A stretch of 8,418 bases of DNA from the NCBI GenBank assembly GCA_002292975.1, contig DBCI01000117.1:30162-38579 (forward strand). The letters run 5' to 3'. The notes beneath the pieces are model-generated. The model was not told the origin of the DNA, did no database searches, and saw nothing but the letters and a program-made list of their open reading frames with translations. Of the stretch, positions 1-6,894 are shown piece by piece. This stretch comes from Polynucleobacter sp. UBA962 (GTDB lineage Bacteria > Pseudomonadota > Gammaproteobacteria > Burkholderiales > Burkholderiaceae). The number at the start of each line of letters is the position of its first letter. Position 1 is the stretch's first letter. A program made the translations under genes and the position numbers.

Positions 1-195
1 GAAGTGATTGAGGCGTGCGGCTCCAGCCAAGCCAATGTATCGCGCCATTTGTCTGCATTACATCAAGCCAAAATATTAAACCGCCGCAAGCTTGGCACTA
101 CGGTCTTTTATGCCATTGAAGACCAAGCGACCTTGGAGATCTGCCAAAACATCTGTGCGCGCATTGCCGACGAACTTTTTTCTGAAATAAGTTAA
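1..195 (+). CDS. ArsR-family transcriptional regulator, C-terminal part (truncated by window edge)
   Basis: The reading frame is open from base 1 to a TAA at 193-195, so only the last 64 residues are seen and the start lies outside the window. The fragment holds the recognition helix of a winged-helix ArsR domain (SSQANVSRHLSALHQA, residues 8-23), then the beta-wing (RRKLGTTVFYAI) and a last helix with two cysteines, C48 and C52 (EICQNICARI). ArsR-type repressors next to sulfur-oxidation genes (SoxR, SqrR, BigR) sense sulfane sulfur through a cysteine pair and derepress the genes; one sensing Cys lies in the C-terminal helix, but its partner would be off-window, so sensing cannot be confirmed. 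The stop is 10 bp before soxC in the same direction, so co-transcription and control of the sox genes is a reasonable inference. Family call strong, SoxR-like role moderate. Confidence 0.85.
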   Translation, partial: EVIEACGSSQANVSRHLSALHQAKILNRRKLGTTVFYAIEDQATLEICQNICARIADELFSEIS

Positions 196-205
196 CCCCC
201 ATTTA

Positions 206-1600
206 ATGTCTATCTTCCATACTGCAATGAACAAAACTTCCCCGAATACCCAAGCCCTCGAGTCCTGCAGTCGAATTCAGAAGGCGCCCGAGAACTTTCT
301 ATCGCAAGACGCCATCGCAGACATTACTCAGCATGGTACAAACGAGGAGCGTCGTGGGTTCTTGCGTAAGAGTTTTGTGGCAGCACTTGGTGGGGCCAGT
401 GCCATTGGCGGTGGTCTCGCTATGGCAAACCCCAAAGGGGACCCTGCTATTTTGGAGAAACAAGAATGGCAAACCACGCTTGGTAAAAACGTAGCAACAG
501 ATCCTTATGGAATGCCATCGGTTTATGAGAAGAATCTAGTCCGCCGTGAGTCACCGGGCCTGACACGCGTATCGGCAGCATCGGTTGCTTTCACACCTTT
601 GCAAGGACTCTTTGGCATCATTACTCCCAATGGTTTGCATTTTGAGCGTCACCATCAGGGTTGGTATAACCTCGACCCAAATAAACACCGTTTGATGATT
701 AATGGTTTGGTGAGGAACGAAAAGGTATTCACCATGAATGACCTAATGCGTCTACCGTCGGTCTCGCGCATCCACTTTATTGAGTGTGGAGCCAATACCG
801 GTTTGGAGTGGGGCAATGTAGCGGTTCCTACAGTGCAGTACACCCATGGAATGTTGTCGTGCTGTGAGTTTACGGGCGTACCACTCTCTACACTCCTCGA
901 TATCTGCGGTGCAGATCTTAAAAAAGGGAAGTATGTGCTGGCAGAGGGCGGCGATGGTTCTGGTATGACCCGAACGATGTCGATGGAAATGGCTTTGGAC
1001 GATGTGATTGTTGCTTGGGGTATGAACGGTGAGATGCTGCGCCCTGAGAATGGATTTCCATTGCGTTTAGTGGTGCCCGGTGTGCAAGGCGTGAGTTGGG
1101 TGAAGTGGTTGCGCCGTATTGAAGTTGGTGATATGCCTTATGCTGCGAAAGACGAAGCGATTCATTACATTGATCTCATGCCTGATGGCCTGCATCGTCA
1201 ATACACCTCGATTCAAGAATGTAAATCCGTTATCACCACCCCATCGGGTGGCCAACAACTCCTGGACAAAGGGTTTTATAACGTCAGTGGTCTGGCATGG
1301 TCAGGACGTAGCAAGATCAAACGAGTCGACGTTTCATTTGATGGTGGTAATAACTGGCGTACTGCTCGTCTTGAGACCCCGGTGCTTACCAAAGCGCTTA
1401 CTCGTTTTAATATCGATTGGACCTGGGATGGCTCGCCGATCATTATGCAATCGCGTGCAATCGACGAAACCGGTTATGTACAACCGACCATTCGACAGTT
1501 AAGGGCAGTACGCGGTACGCGCTCGATTTATCACAACAATGCAATTCAATCCTGGAAGGTTGATACCAATGGCGAGGTCAGCAATGTTCAAGTCGGCTAA
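206..1600 (+). CDS. soxC: SoxC, molybdenum-binding subunit of sulfane dehydrogenase SoxCD
   Basis: Periplasmic molybdoprotein of the sulfite-oxidase family. With SoxD it oxidises the SoxY-bound persulfide sulfur, releasing six electrons. The 464-residue protein has a twin-arginine signal (RRGFLRKSF, residues 49-57) followed by a hydrophobic Gly/Ala stretch and likely cleavage after LAMA (about residue 74). The molybdopterin domain has HFERHH at 145-150 and the Mo-ligand cysteine C194 in FIECGANTG. The SoxC-type block AEGGDGSGMTRTMSME (246-261) and GVQGVSWVKWLRRIEV (292-307) follow, then a C-terminal dimerisation domain (VDVSFDGGNNWRTARLE, 374-390). Length is normal for the family. Start is uncertain: ATG at 206 or the in-frame ATG at 227, neither with a visible Shine-Dalgarno, and no other start codon lies before the Tat motif. 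The 3' end overlaps soxD. Confidence 0.96.
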   Translation: MSIFHTAMNKTSPNTQALESCSRIQKAPENFLSQDAIADITQHGTNEERRGFLRKSFVAALGGASAIGGGLAMANPKGDPAILEKQEWQTTLGKNVATDPYGMPSVYEKNLVRRESPGLTRVSAASVAFTPLQGLFGIITPNGLHFERHHQGWYNLDPNKHRLMINGLVRNEKVFTMNDLMRLPSVSRIHFIECGANTGLEWGNVAVPTVQYTHGMLSCCEFTGVPLSTLLDICGADLKKGKYVLAEGGDGSGMTRTMSMEMALDDVIVAWGMNGEMLRPENGFPLRLVVPGVQGVSWVKWLRRIEVGDMPYAAKDEAIHYIDLMPDGLHRQYTSIQECKSVITTPSGGQQLLDKGFYNVSGLAWSGRSKIKRVDVSFDGGNNWRTARLETPVLTKALTRFNIDWTWDGSPIIMQSRAIDETGYVQPTIRQLRAVRGTRSIYHNNAIQSWKVDTNGEVSNVQVG

Positions 1601-2699
1601 TACAATCACAATGTCAAGATCAATCTTAAGCGCTCTCCTGCTTGCAGCCCTCGCAGTTTCTGCGAATACCAGTGCGATTGCACAAAGTGCTCCTGCAGCT
1701 AAGGCAAAACCTGCGTATTTAAATATCGGTCGCAATGCCACCCCAGCTGAAGTGGCCGCGTGGGATATTGATGTGCGCCCAGACTTTAAAGGACTTCCGG
1801 CTGGCTCTGGTTCGGTTGCGAAAGGCCAAGATCTTTGGGAGAAGCAATGCGCTAGTTGTCATGGCACGTTTGGTGAGTCTAATGAGGTATTCACACCGAT
1901 CGCAGGGGGAACTTCAAAAGAGGATATTAAGACCGGTAAGGTTGCATCCCTCATGAGCGATAAGCAACCACAGCGCACTACCTTAATGAAGGTCGCTACG
2001 ATTTCTACTCTATGGGATTACATTTATCGGGCGATGCCGTGGAATGCACCACGTTCATTATCGGCGGATGAGACCTATGCATTAGTAGCATTTATTCTTA
2101 ACTTAGGCGAAGTGGTGCCCGATGACTTTGTGCTCTCCAATAAAAATATGGTGGCAACTCAGGCACTCATGCCCAACCGAAATGGCATGACCCAAAAACA
2201 TGGCTTATGGACTGTGAAGGCTGCTGGGGATGTAAAAAATACTGCCTGTATGAGTAACTGCGCCCAACACGTTGCGATTGGTTCGGTCTTGCCTGACTAT
2301 GCACGTAATGCGCACAATAATCTTGCCGAACAAAATCGGGAGTATGGTCCTTATCGGGGTGTTGATACCACCAAGCCTCCATTGGCTGCATTGCCCACTG
2401 GCGGAATGATGATGGTTTCAACAGCAAGTGCCGCTCCAAAAGTAGCAGGTCCAGCAGATCTATTTAAGAAAGAGAACTGCTCGGCCTGTCATGCGCCGGC
2501 AGCGAAATTAGTAGGCCCATCGATTGCGGATGTTGCTAATAAGTACAAGGGCGTTGCAACAGCACAAGCGATGCTCGAGAAGAAAGTAAAAGCAGGTGGC
2601 GGCGGGGTATGGGGCGCCATTCCCATGCCAGCACAAGGGCAGTTATCGGATGCCGATAATAAAGTTTTGGTGCAGTGGATGCTCAATGGAGGTAAGTAA
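1584..2699 (+). CDS. soxD: SoxD, diheme cytochrome c subunit of sulfane dehydrogenase
   Basis: Electron-accepting subunit of SoxCD; passes electrons from the SoxC molybdenum centre to periplasmic cytochromes. The 371-residue product has a Sec signal (hydrophobic core about 14-28, likely cleavage after AIA near residue 33). Heme domain 1 has CASCH at 89-93, with M151 in AMPWNAP as probable distal ligand. Heme domain 2 has CSACH at 299-303 and M348 in IPMPAQ. Between them lies a linker with a cysteine pair C222/C226 (ACMSNC). Two hemes match well-studied SoxD. The start at 1584 is chosen because GAGG at 1574-1577 is 6 nt upstream; this overlaps soxC by 17 nt and suggests translational coupling. 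An ATG at 1611 would give a more standard 25-residue signal but lacks a ribosome site; upstream in-frame ATGs at 1539 and 1569 lie deeper in soxC. Confidence 0.93.
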   Translation: MFKSANTITMSRSILSALLLAALAVSANTSAIAQSAPAAKAKPAYLNIGRNATPAEVAAWDIDVRPDFKGLPAGSGSVAKGQDLWEKQCASCHGTFGESNEVFTPIAGGTSKEDIKTGKVASLMSDKQPQRTTLMKVATISTLWDYIYRAMPWNAPRSLSADETYALVAFILNLGEVVPDDFVLSNKNMVATQALMPNRNGMTQKHGLWTVKAAGDVKNTACMSNCAQHVAIGSVLPDYARNAHNNLAEQNREYGPYRGVDTTKPPLAALPTGGMMMVSTASAAPKVAGPADLFKKENCSACHAPAAKLVGPSIADVANKYKGVATAQAMLEKKVKAGGGGVWGAIPMPAQGQLSDADNKVLVQWMLNGGK

Positions 2700-2701
2700 T
2701 T

Positions 2702-2739
2702 AAGGGTTATTACTAACAAGGGTGTTAGTCTTAACCCTT
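2702..2739 (+). terminator. Strong imperfect hairpin between soxD and soxY (terminator, attenuator or mRNA-processing stem)
   Basis: Arms 2702-2718 (AAGGGTTATTACTAACA) and 2723-2739 (TGTTAGTCTTAACCCTT) pair over 17 positions with only two adjacent mismatches, around a 4-nt loop (AGGG). It starts 2 nt after the soxD stop. The 3' side is T-rich (TTTATAGTTT) but not a clean uninterrupted U-tract, so full intrinsic termination is uncertain. It could terminate soxCD transcripts partly, or stabilise or process the mRNA so that soxYZAXB is expressed differently from soxCD. The hairpin is seen directly; its function is inferred. Confidence 0.6.
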
Positions 2740-2758
2740 TATAGTTTCAGTATATAAA
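2731..2758 (+). promoter_or_regulatory. Possible sigma-70-like promoter for soxYZAXB
   Basis: TTAACC at 2731-2736 (4 of 6 to TTGACA) and TATAAA at 2753-2758 (5 of 6 to TATAAT) are 16 nt apart, which would place transcription start about 2765, some 30 nt before soxY. The -35 lies in the 3' arm of the preceding hairpin. An exact tandem repeat of ATAAATTA (2754-2761 and 2762-2769) overlaps the -10 and might be a regulator site or plain AT-richness. This is a motif match by eye in an AT-rich gap, so confidence is low. Confidence 0.35.
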
Positions 2759-2795
2759 TTAATAAATTAGTCGATGTAGATAAAAAGGAGTTTTT

Positions 2796-3248
2796 ATGAA
2801 TCAGCAACGTCGTGATGTACTTAAGTATTCAGCAGTCTTTGGTTTAATGGCAAGTACGGGTTTGATTAGCCCAGCGCAAGCCCAAGAATGGAATAAGGCT
2901 GCATTTGAAGGCAAGTCCTTGGATGATGTGTTCAAAGTGCTGGGTGCTGGTAAGCCCGATACCTCGGCAGCAATTACGATGATTGCCCCTGATATTGCAG
3001 AGAACGGCGCGGTTGTTCCTGTAGGCATGAACACCACGCTAAAGGCCCAGCAAATGGCTATCTTGGTGGATAAAAACCCCAGTGCCTTAGCCGCTCAGTT
3101 CTTTATTCCTGCTGGTACCGAGCCCTTTGTGACCACTCGTATCAAGATGGGCCAAACCTCCAATGTGTATGCGCTGGTTAAAGCGGATAACAAATGGACC
3201 ATGGCTGTAAAAGAGGTCAAAGTAACCTTGGGCGGTTGCGGCGGATAA
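2796..3248 (+). CDS. soxY: SoxY, sulfur-carrier subunit of SoxYZ
   Basis: SoxY holds pathway intermediates covalently on a C-terminal cysteine that reaches into the active sites of SoxAX, SoxB and SoxCD. The 150-residue protein ends in the diagnostic swinging arm GGCGG (146-150), with carrier Cys C148. It begins with a Tat signal: R5-R6 in QQRRDVLK, a hydrophobic stretch, and likely cleavage after AQA at 29. The middle is the Ig-like SoxY fold (for example TMIAPDIAENGAVVPVGM, 61-78). C148 is the only cysteine, as expected for a carrier. A strong ribosome site AGGAG (2786-2790) sits 5 nt before the ATG and fixes the start. It is the first gene after a 96-bp gap with a hairpin and possible promoter, and is followed by soxZ after 46 bp. 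Confidence 0.97.
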   Translation: MNQQRRDVLKYSAVFGLMASTGLISPAQAQEWNKAAFEGKSLDDVFKVLGAGKPDTSAAITMIAPDIAENGAVVPVGMNTTLKAQQMAILVDKNPSALAAQFFIPAGTEPFVTTRIKMGQTSNVYALVKADNKWTMAVKEVKVTLGGCGG

Positions 3249-3294
3249 GTAGCCCAAACATACATATACAGAACACATTTAGAGAGGAAATAAT

Positions 3295-3603
3295 ATGTCA
3301 GATCCAATGCGCGTACGAGCAACTGAGAATGGTGGTGTGGTTGATGTGAAGATTTTGATGAAGCACGATATGGAAACCGGTCAGCGCAAAGACGCTTCGG
3401 GTAAAGCAATTCCGGCGTGGTTTATTAGCACCGTGACCGCAAAAGCCAATGGCAAAGATGTATTCAAAGGCGAGTTTGGCCCCGCTGTATCCAAAGACCC
3501 ATTTTTGAACTTTAAGTTCAAAGGTGCAAAGGGTGACAAGATCACCGTATCATGGGTCGATAACAAAGGCGGAAAGCGCACTGACGAAGCAACCGCTTCC
3601 TAG
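3295..3603 (+). CDS. soxZ: SoxZ, partner subunit of the SoxYZ sulfur carrier
   Basis: SoxZ forms a heterodimer with SoxY and helps present the carrier arm to the enzymes. The 102-residue length is normal. Visible family features are the N-terminal SDPMRVRA strand, the VKILMKHDMETGQRKD segment (18-33), KAIPAWFI (37-44) and the C-terminal strand KITVSWVDNKGGKRTDE. There is no cysteine and no signal peptide, which fits co-export to the periplasm by the Tat signal of SoxY. The ribosome site AGAGGA at 3283-3288 lies 6 nt before the ATG. The gene is 46 bp after soxY and 37 bp before soxA, in one apparent transcription unit. Confidence 0.97.
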   Translation: MSDPMRVRATENGGVVDVKILMKHDMETGQRKDASGKAIPAWFISTVTAKANGKDVFKGEFGPAVSKDPFLNFKFKGAKGDKITVSWVDNKGGKRTDEATAS

Positions 3604-3640
3604 TCGCAAACCATTACTCCATTACAAGAAGAGGGATACC

Positions 3641-4495
3641 ATGAGACAACATTGGATATATGGTGCTGCGATTGCAGCAACCGCAGTGTTATTGCAGGCT
3701 TGCACTACGCCCGCAGAAGCGCCTAAGAAAGCTGCTGCGCCCGCGTCCGCGGCACCTGCAGGTGCCCCCACCGCTGAAATTGAGAAGTATCGCGCGATGA
3801 TTGCGGATGGCAATCCTTCTGATTTATATGAAATGGCTGGTGAGGAGCTCTGGAAGAAAAAAATGGGGCCCAAGAATGCCAGTCTTGAGAAATGCGATTT
3901 AGGTATGGGCCCTGGTGTGGTCAAGGGAGTCTATGCAGTACTTCCAAAATACTTTAAAGACACCAATAAAGTACAAGATCTTGAGTCACGTATTGTGACC
4001 TGTATGGAGCGCTTACAAGGATTTGATTCCAAAGAGATCATTAAGGGTACTTTTGGTAAGGGTCAACGTAAGGATGTCGAAGCAATTACGGCCTATGTTG
4101 TTGCTAATTCAAAAGGTATGACCATCAATGTGTCCACCAAACATCCAAAAGAGAAAGAGATGTATGAACTAGGTAAGAAAACCTTTTTCTATCAAGGCGG
4201 TCCGATGGACTTTTCGTGTGCCTCCTGCCATGCGGAAGATGGTAAACGGATTCGTTTACAGGATTTACCTAACTTAACTGAACAAAAGGGTGCTTCATTA
4301 GGATGGGGCGCATGGCCTGCATACCGTGTATCGAGCGGCACATTCTGGACCATGCAATACCGTTTGAACGATTGTTATCGTCAACAACGCTTCCCTGAGC
4401 CAATTTATATCTCCGACGATACGATTGCTCTTTCAATGTACATGGCCGCAACTGCCAATGGTGGCAAAATGGCCGCCCCTGGCTTGAAGCGTTAA
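3641..4495 (+). CDS. soxA: SoxA, catalytic monoheme subunit of L-cysteine S-thiosulfotransferase SoxAX (probable lipoprotein)
   Basis: SoxAX joins thiosulfate oxidatively to the SoxY cysteine. The 284-residue protein has a single heme motif, CASCH at 193-197, and the catalytic heme-ligand cysteine C245 in RLNDCYRQQRFPEP, preceded at -4 by the conserved R241. In diheme SoxA the N-terminal domain carries a second heme; here it has only isolated C85 and C121, the pattern of monoheme SoxA where these form a disulfide. The signal ends in a lipobox-like LQAC (18-21) followed by a roughly 25-residue Ala/Pro-rich linker, so a lipid anchor is likely, unlike classical soluble SoxA. The start at 3641 is chosen for GAGG at 3631-3634 (6 nt spacing) and because the signal begins there; an in-frame extension upstream would run back into soxZ. 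soxX follows after 18 bp. Confidence 0.95.
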   Translation: MRQHWIYGAAIAATAVLLQACTTPAEAPKKAAAPASAAPAGAPTAEIEKYRAMIADGNPSDLYEMAGEELWKKKMGPKNASLEKCDLGMGPGVVKGVYAVLPKYFKDTNKVQDLESRIVTCMERLQGFDSKEIIKGTFGKGQRKDVEAITAYVVANSKGMTINVSTKHPKEKEMYELGKKTFFYQGGPMDFSCASCHAEDGKRIRLQDLPNLTEQKGASLGWGAWPAYRVSSGTFWTMQYRLNDCYRQQRFPEPIYISDDTIALSMYMAATANGGKMAAPGLKR

Positions 4496-4513
4496 TGGGT
4501 GGAGATAATTAAT

Positions 4514-5122
4514 ATGAATAATAAATATCTAATAACAGCAGTAACCTTGCTTGCTTTACCAATGGGCTCTGCATTGGCGGATGCCAAGTTCGACAAAATG
4601 ATGAAGGACAGTTTTCAATCGAAAGGTGTGGCATCAGTTGATCGATTAAATCAGGATGATGCCCAAAAGTATTGTTCTGACCCAGCGACCTTAGCAGGTA
4701 AGGGTGACCCCAAGCGAGCCGAAGTAATTCAGAAGGCTAATATGGCCACGATCAAGCAGCCCGCTAGCGGTAAATATATGGGTGATTGGAAATCCGGTGA
4801 GCGCGTGGCACAAAGTGGTCGCGGTGCAACTTGGTCCGATAAGGCTGGTGCAGCTAATGGCGGCGGATGCTATAACTGCCATCAAATTAATAAAGCCGAG
4901 GTTTCATACGGCAATATTGGACCTAGCCTCTGGAACTACGGTAAGTTACGCGGCTATGGTCAAGAAGTTGTGACCTACACGTGGAATCGTATTAATAATT
5001 CCAAGGCATATAACGTTTGTAGCAATATGCCGCGTTTTGGTCACTTTAATCTTTTGACCGAAAAGCAAATGCAAGACGTGATGGCTTTGTTATTAGATCC
5101 AAACTCGCCCGTTAATCAGTAA
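4514..5122 (+). CDS. soxX: SoxX, c-type cytochrome subunit of SoxAX
   Basis: Electron-transfer partner of SoxA. The 202-residue precursor has a Sec signal (MNNKYLITAV..., cleavage likely after SALA at 22). The single heme motif is CYNCH at 119-123, and the distal ligand is probably M172 in SNMPRFGHFNLLTEKQMQDV, a typical SoxX segment. About 95 residues precede the heme domain, making this a longer type of SoxX; that region has C54, which may pair with C169, the only other non-heme cysteine. ATG at 4514 is preferred: GGAG at 4501-4504 lies 9 nt upstream and a signal begins there directly. A GTG at 4499 would add only five residues. It follows soxA by 18 bp and precedes soxB by 21 bp. Confidence 0.95.
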   Translation: MNNKYLITAVTLLALPMGSALADAKFDKMMKDSFQSKGVASVDRLNQDDAQKYCSDPATLAGKGDPKRAEVIQKANMATIKQPASGKYMGDWKSGERVAQSGRGATWSDKAGAANGGGCYNCHQINKAEVSYGNIGPSLWNYGKLRGYGQEVVTYTWNRINNSKAYNVCSNMPRFGHFNLLTEKQMQDVMALLLDPNSPVNQ

Positions 5123-5143
5123 TCATTTATTTTAGGAAGCGCT

Positions 5144-6874
5144 ATGTCTTTCAGTAGACGGGAGTTTTTGCAAGCTCTTGCCATTGCATCAGCCGGTGGT
5201 ATGAGTTTGCAGTCTAATTTTGCTCAAGCACAAAGTTCAGCTAAAAAGTTTTATGAACTACCAAAATTTGGTAATGTGCATTTACTGCACTTCACAGACT
5301 GCCATGCGCAGTTGCTGCCCATTTATTTCAGAGAGCCCAACGTTAATTTAGGCATTGGAGCGCAAGAAGGGAAAGTGCCACATCTTGTGGGTGAGTATCT
5401 TCTGAAGGCCTATGGCATTAAGCCTGGCACGCGTGATGCCCATGCATTTACTTATCTTGACTTTGCAGCAGCTGCTAAGACCTATGGCAAGGTGGGCGGC
5501 TTTGCGCATCTCACGACTCTGATTAAACAGGTTAAAGCGAGCCGTCCTGGGGCACTATTGCTCGACGGTGGCGATACCTGGCAAGGCTCTGGCACTGCTT
5601 TATGGACCAACGGTCAGGATATGGTGGACGCCTGTCTTGCCATGGGCGTTGATGTGATGACTCCGCACTGGGAGATGACCCTCGGTGAGAAACGCGTGAT
5701 GGAGATTGTGGAAAAAGATTTCCGGGGCAAAGTATCGTTTGTGGCGCAGAACATTAAGACCAATGATTTTGGTGATGCGGTATTTGCTCCCTACACCATG
5801 AAAACCATGAATGGTGTACAAGTTGCCATTATTGGTCAGGCATTCCCCTACACGCCAATTGCGAATCCACGTTACTTCACACCCAACTGGACCTTTGGGA
5901 TTCAAGAAGAGAACATGCAAAAGACCGTGGATGAAGCCAGGGCTAAAGGCGCTAAGGTGGTTGTCGTGCTGTCACACAATGGTATGGACGTTGATCTGAA
6001 GATGGCTTCTCGGGTTCGCGGTATTGATGCGATTATGGGAGGCCATACGCACGATGGTGTGCCAGCCCCGGTGAAGGTTAATAATCCGGGCGGGGTTACC
6101 TTGGTTACCAATGCGGGATCAAACGGGAAGTTTTTGGGCGTTCTTGACTTTGATGTGAAGGCCGGCAAGATTAGTGATTTCCGCTACAAGCTCTTACCCG
6201 TGTTCTCGAACCTCTTGCCCGCAGATGCTGGCATGACCGCATTAATCAAGAAGATACGTGCTCCATATGAAGCCAAACTCTCTGAAAAATTAGCAATCAC
6301 CGACGGCCTCTTGTATCGTCGCGGTAACTTTAATGGCAGCTTTGATCAAGTCATCTTGGATGGTTTGATTAAACAGAAGAACGCTGAGATCTCATTCTCA
6401 CCAGGGTTCCGTTGGGGCACTTCGTTATTACCAGGTGAGACCATTACGATGGAGCACTTACTCGATCAAACTGCGATCACCTATCCATTTACAACGGTCA
6501 CTAATATGACCGGTGAGACCATCAAGACCGTGCTCGAGGATGTGGCAGATAACTTGTTTAATCCAGACCCCTATTACCAACAAGGTGGTGACATGGTGCG
6601 TGTTGGCGGATTGCAATATGCAATGGATCCTGCCGGCGCAACCGGTAAGCGGATTTCTGAGATGCGTCTAAATGGCAAACTGATTGAAGCAGGAAAGACC
6701 TACAAAGTAGCAGGGTGGGCGCCAGTGTCTGAGGAGGCTAAGGCGGCCGGCGGTGAAGCCATTTGGGATTTAATGGCTAGACACTTAAAAGAAGTGAAGA
6801 CCATTAAAGCCGTTAAATTAAACGAGCCGCTTATCAAGGGCGTTTCTAAAAATCCGGGTATGGTTGCAATCTAA
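5144..6874 (+). CDS. soxB: SoxB, thiosulfohydrolase (di-manganese, 5'-nucleotidase-like)
   Basis: SoxB hydrolyses the SoxY-bound S-thiosulfonate to release sulfate. The 576-residue protein has a Tat signal (SRREFLQ, residues 4-10) with likely cleavage after AQA at 29. The metallophosphatase-like domain shows its metal-site motifs in order: HFTDCHAQ (D52, H54), LDGGDTWQGSG (140-150, with D144), HWEMTLG with H175, LSHNGMD (H278) and GGHTHDG (H301, H303). The C-terminal nucleotidase-type domain includes FSPGFRWGTSLLPGE (418-432). HWE in place of the nucleotidase NHE, together with the sox neighbours, separates SoxB from true 5'-nucleotidases. Length is normal. AGGAAG at 5134-5139, 4 nt before the ATG, supports the start. 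It closes the core sox set; a dsrE-like gene follows after 20 bp. Confidence 0.97.
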   Translation: MSFSRREFLQALAIASAGGMSLQSNFAQAQSSAKKFYELPKFGNVHLLHFTDCHAQLLPIYFREPNVNLGIGAQEGKVPHLVGEYLLKAYGIKPGTRDAHAFTYLDFAAAAKTYGKVGGFAHLTTLIKQVKASRPGALLLDGGDTWQGSGTALWTNGQDMVDACLAMGVDVMTPHWEMTLGEKRVMEIVEKDFRGKVSFVAQNIKTNDFGDAVFAPYTMKTMNGVQVAIIGQAFPYTPIANPRYFTPNWTFGIQEENMQKTVDEARAKGAKVVVVLSHNGMDVDLKMASRVRGIDAIMGGHTHDGVPAPVKVNNPGGVTLVTNAGSNGKFLGVLDFDVKAGKISDFRYKLLPVFSNLLPADAGMTALIKKIRAPYEAKLSEKLAITDGLLYRRGNFNGSFDQVILDGLIKQKNAEISFSPGFRWGTSLLPGETITMEHLLDQTAITYPFTTVTNMTGETIKTVLEDVADNLFNPDPYYQQGGDMVRVGGLQYAMDPAGATGKRISEMRLNGKLIEAGKTYKVAGWAPVSEEAKAAGGEAIWDLMARHLKEVKTIKAVKLNEPLIKGVSKNPGMVAI

Positions 6875-6894
6875 TTAATTAATCAAGGTCCACT

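Noticed and set aside
257..278. CTCGAG, CTGCAG and GAATTC close together, resembling a cloning polylinker or vector junction.
   Set aside because: The soxC frame runs straight through into a normal SoxC N-terminus, and nothing else looks like vector, so coincidence is the simpler view.
1119..1502. A 127-codon plus-strand frame inside soxC in another phase.
   Set aside because: soxC is continuous and conserved in its own frame here; the alternative product resembles no family I know.
3095..3409. Open frame on the minus strand of about 104 codons across the soxY-soxZ junction.
   Set aside because: It is antisense to two well-recognised genes and its translation shows no domain features.
3524..3640. 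In-frame upstream extension of soxA from an ATG inside soxZ (39 extra residues).
   Set aside because: The signal peptide begins at the ATG at 3641, which has a good ribosome site; the extension overlaps conserved soxZ coding sequence.
5600..5920. Open frame on the minus strand of about 106 codons inside soxB.
   Set aside because: Antisense shadow of a conserved coding region; no recognisable protein and no ribosome site noticed.
6869..6883. AT-rich palindrome TTAATTAA between soxB and the dsrE-like gene, considered as a terminator or promoter.
   Set aside because: The gap is only 20 bp, with no GC stem or paired promoter boxes; simple AT-richness explains it.
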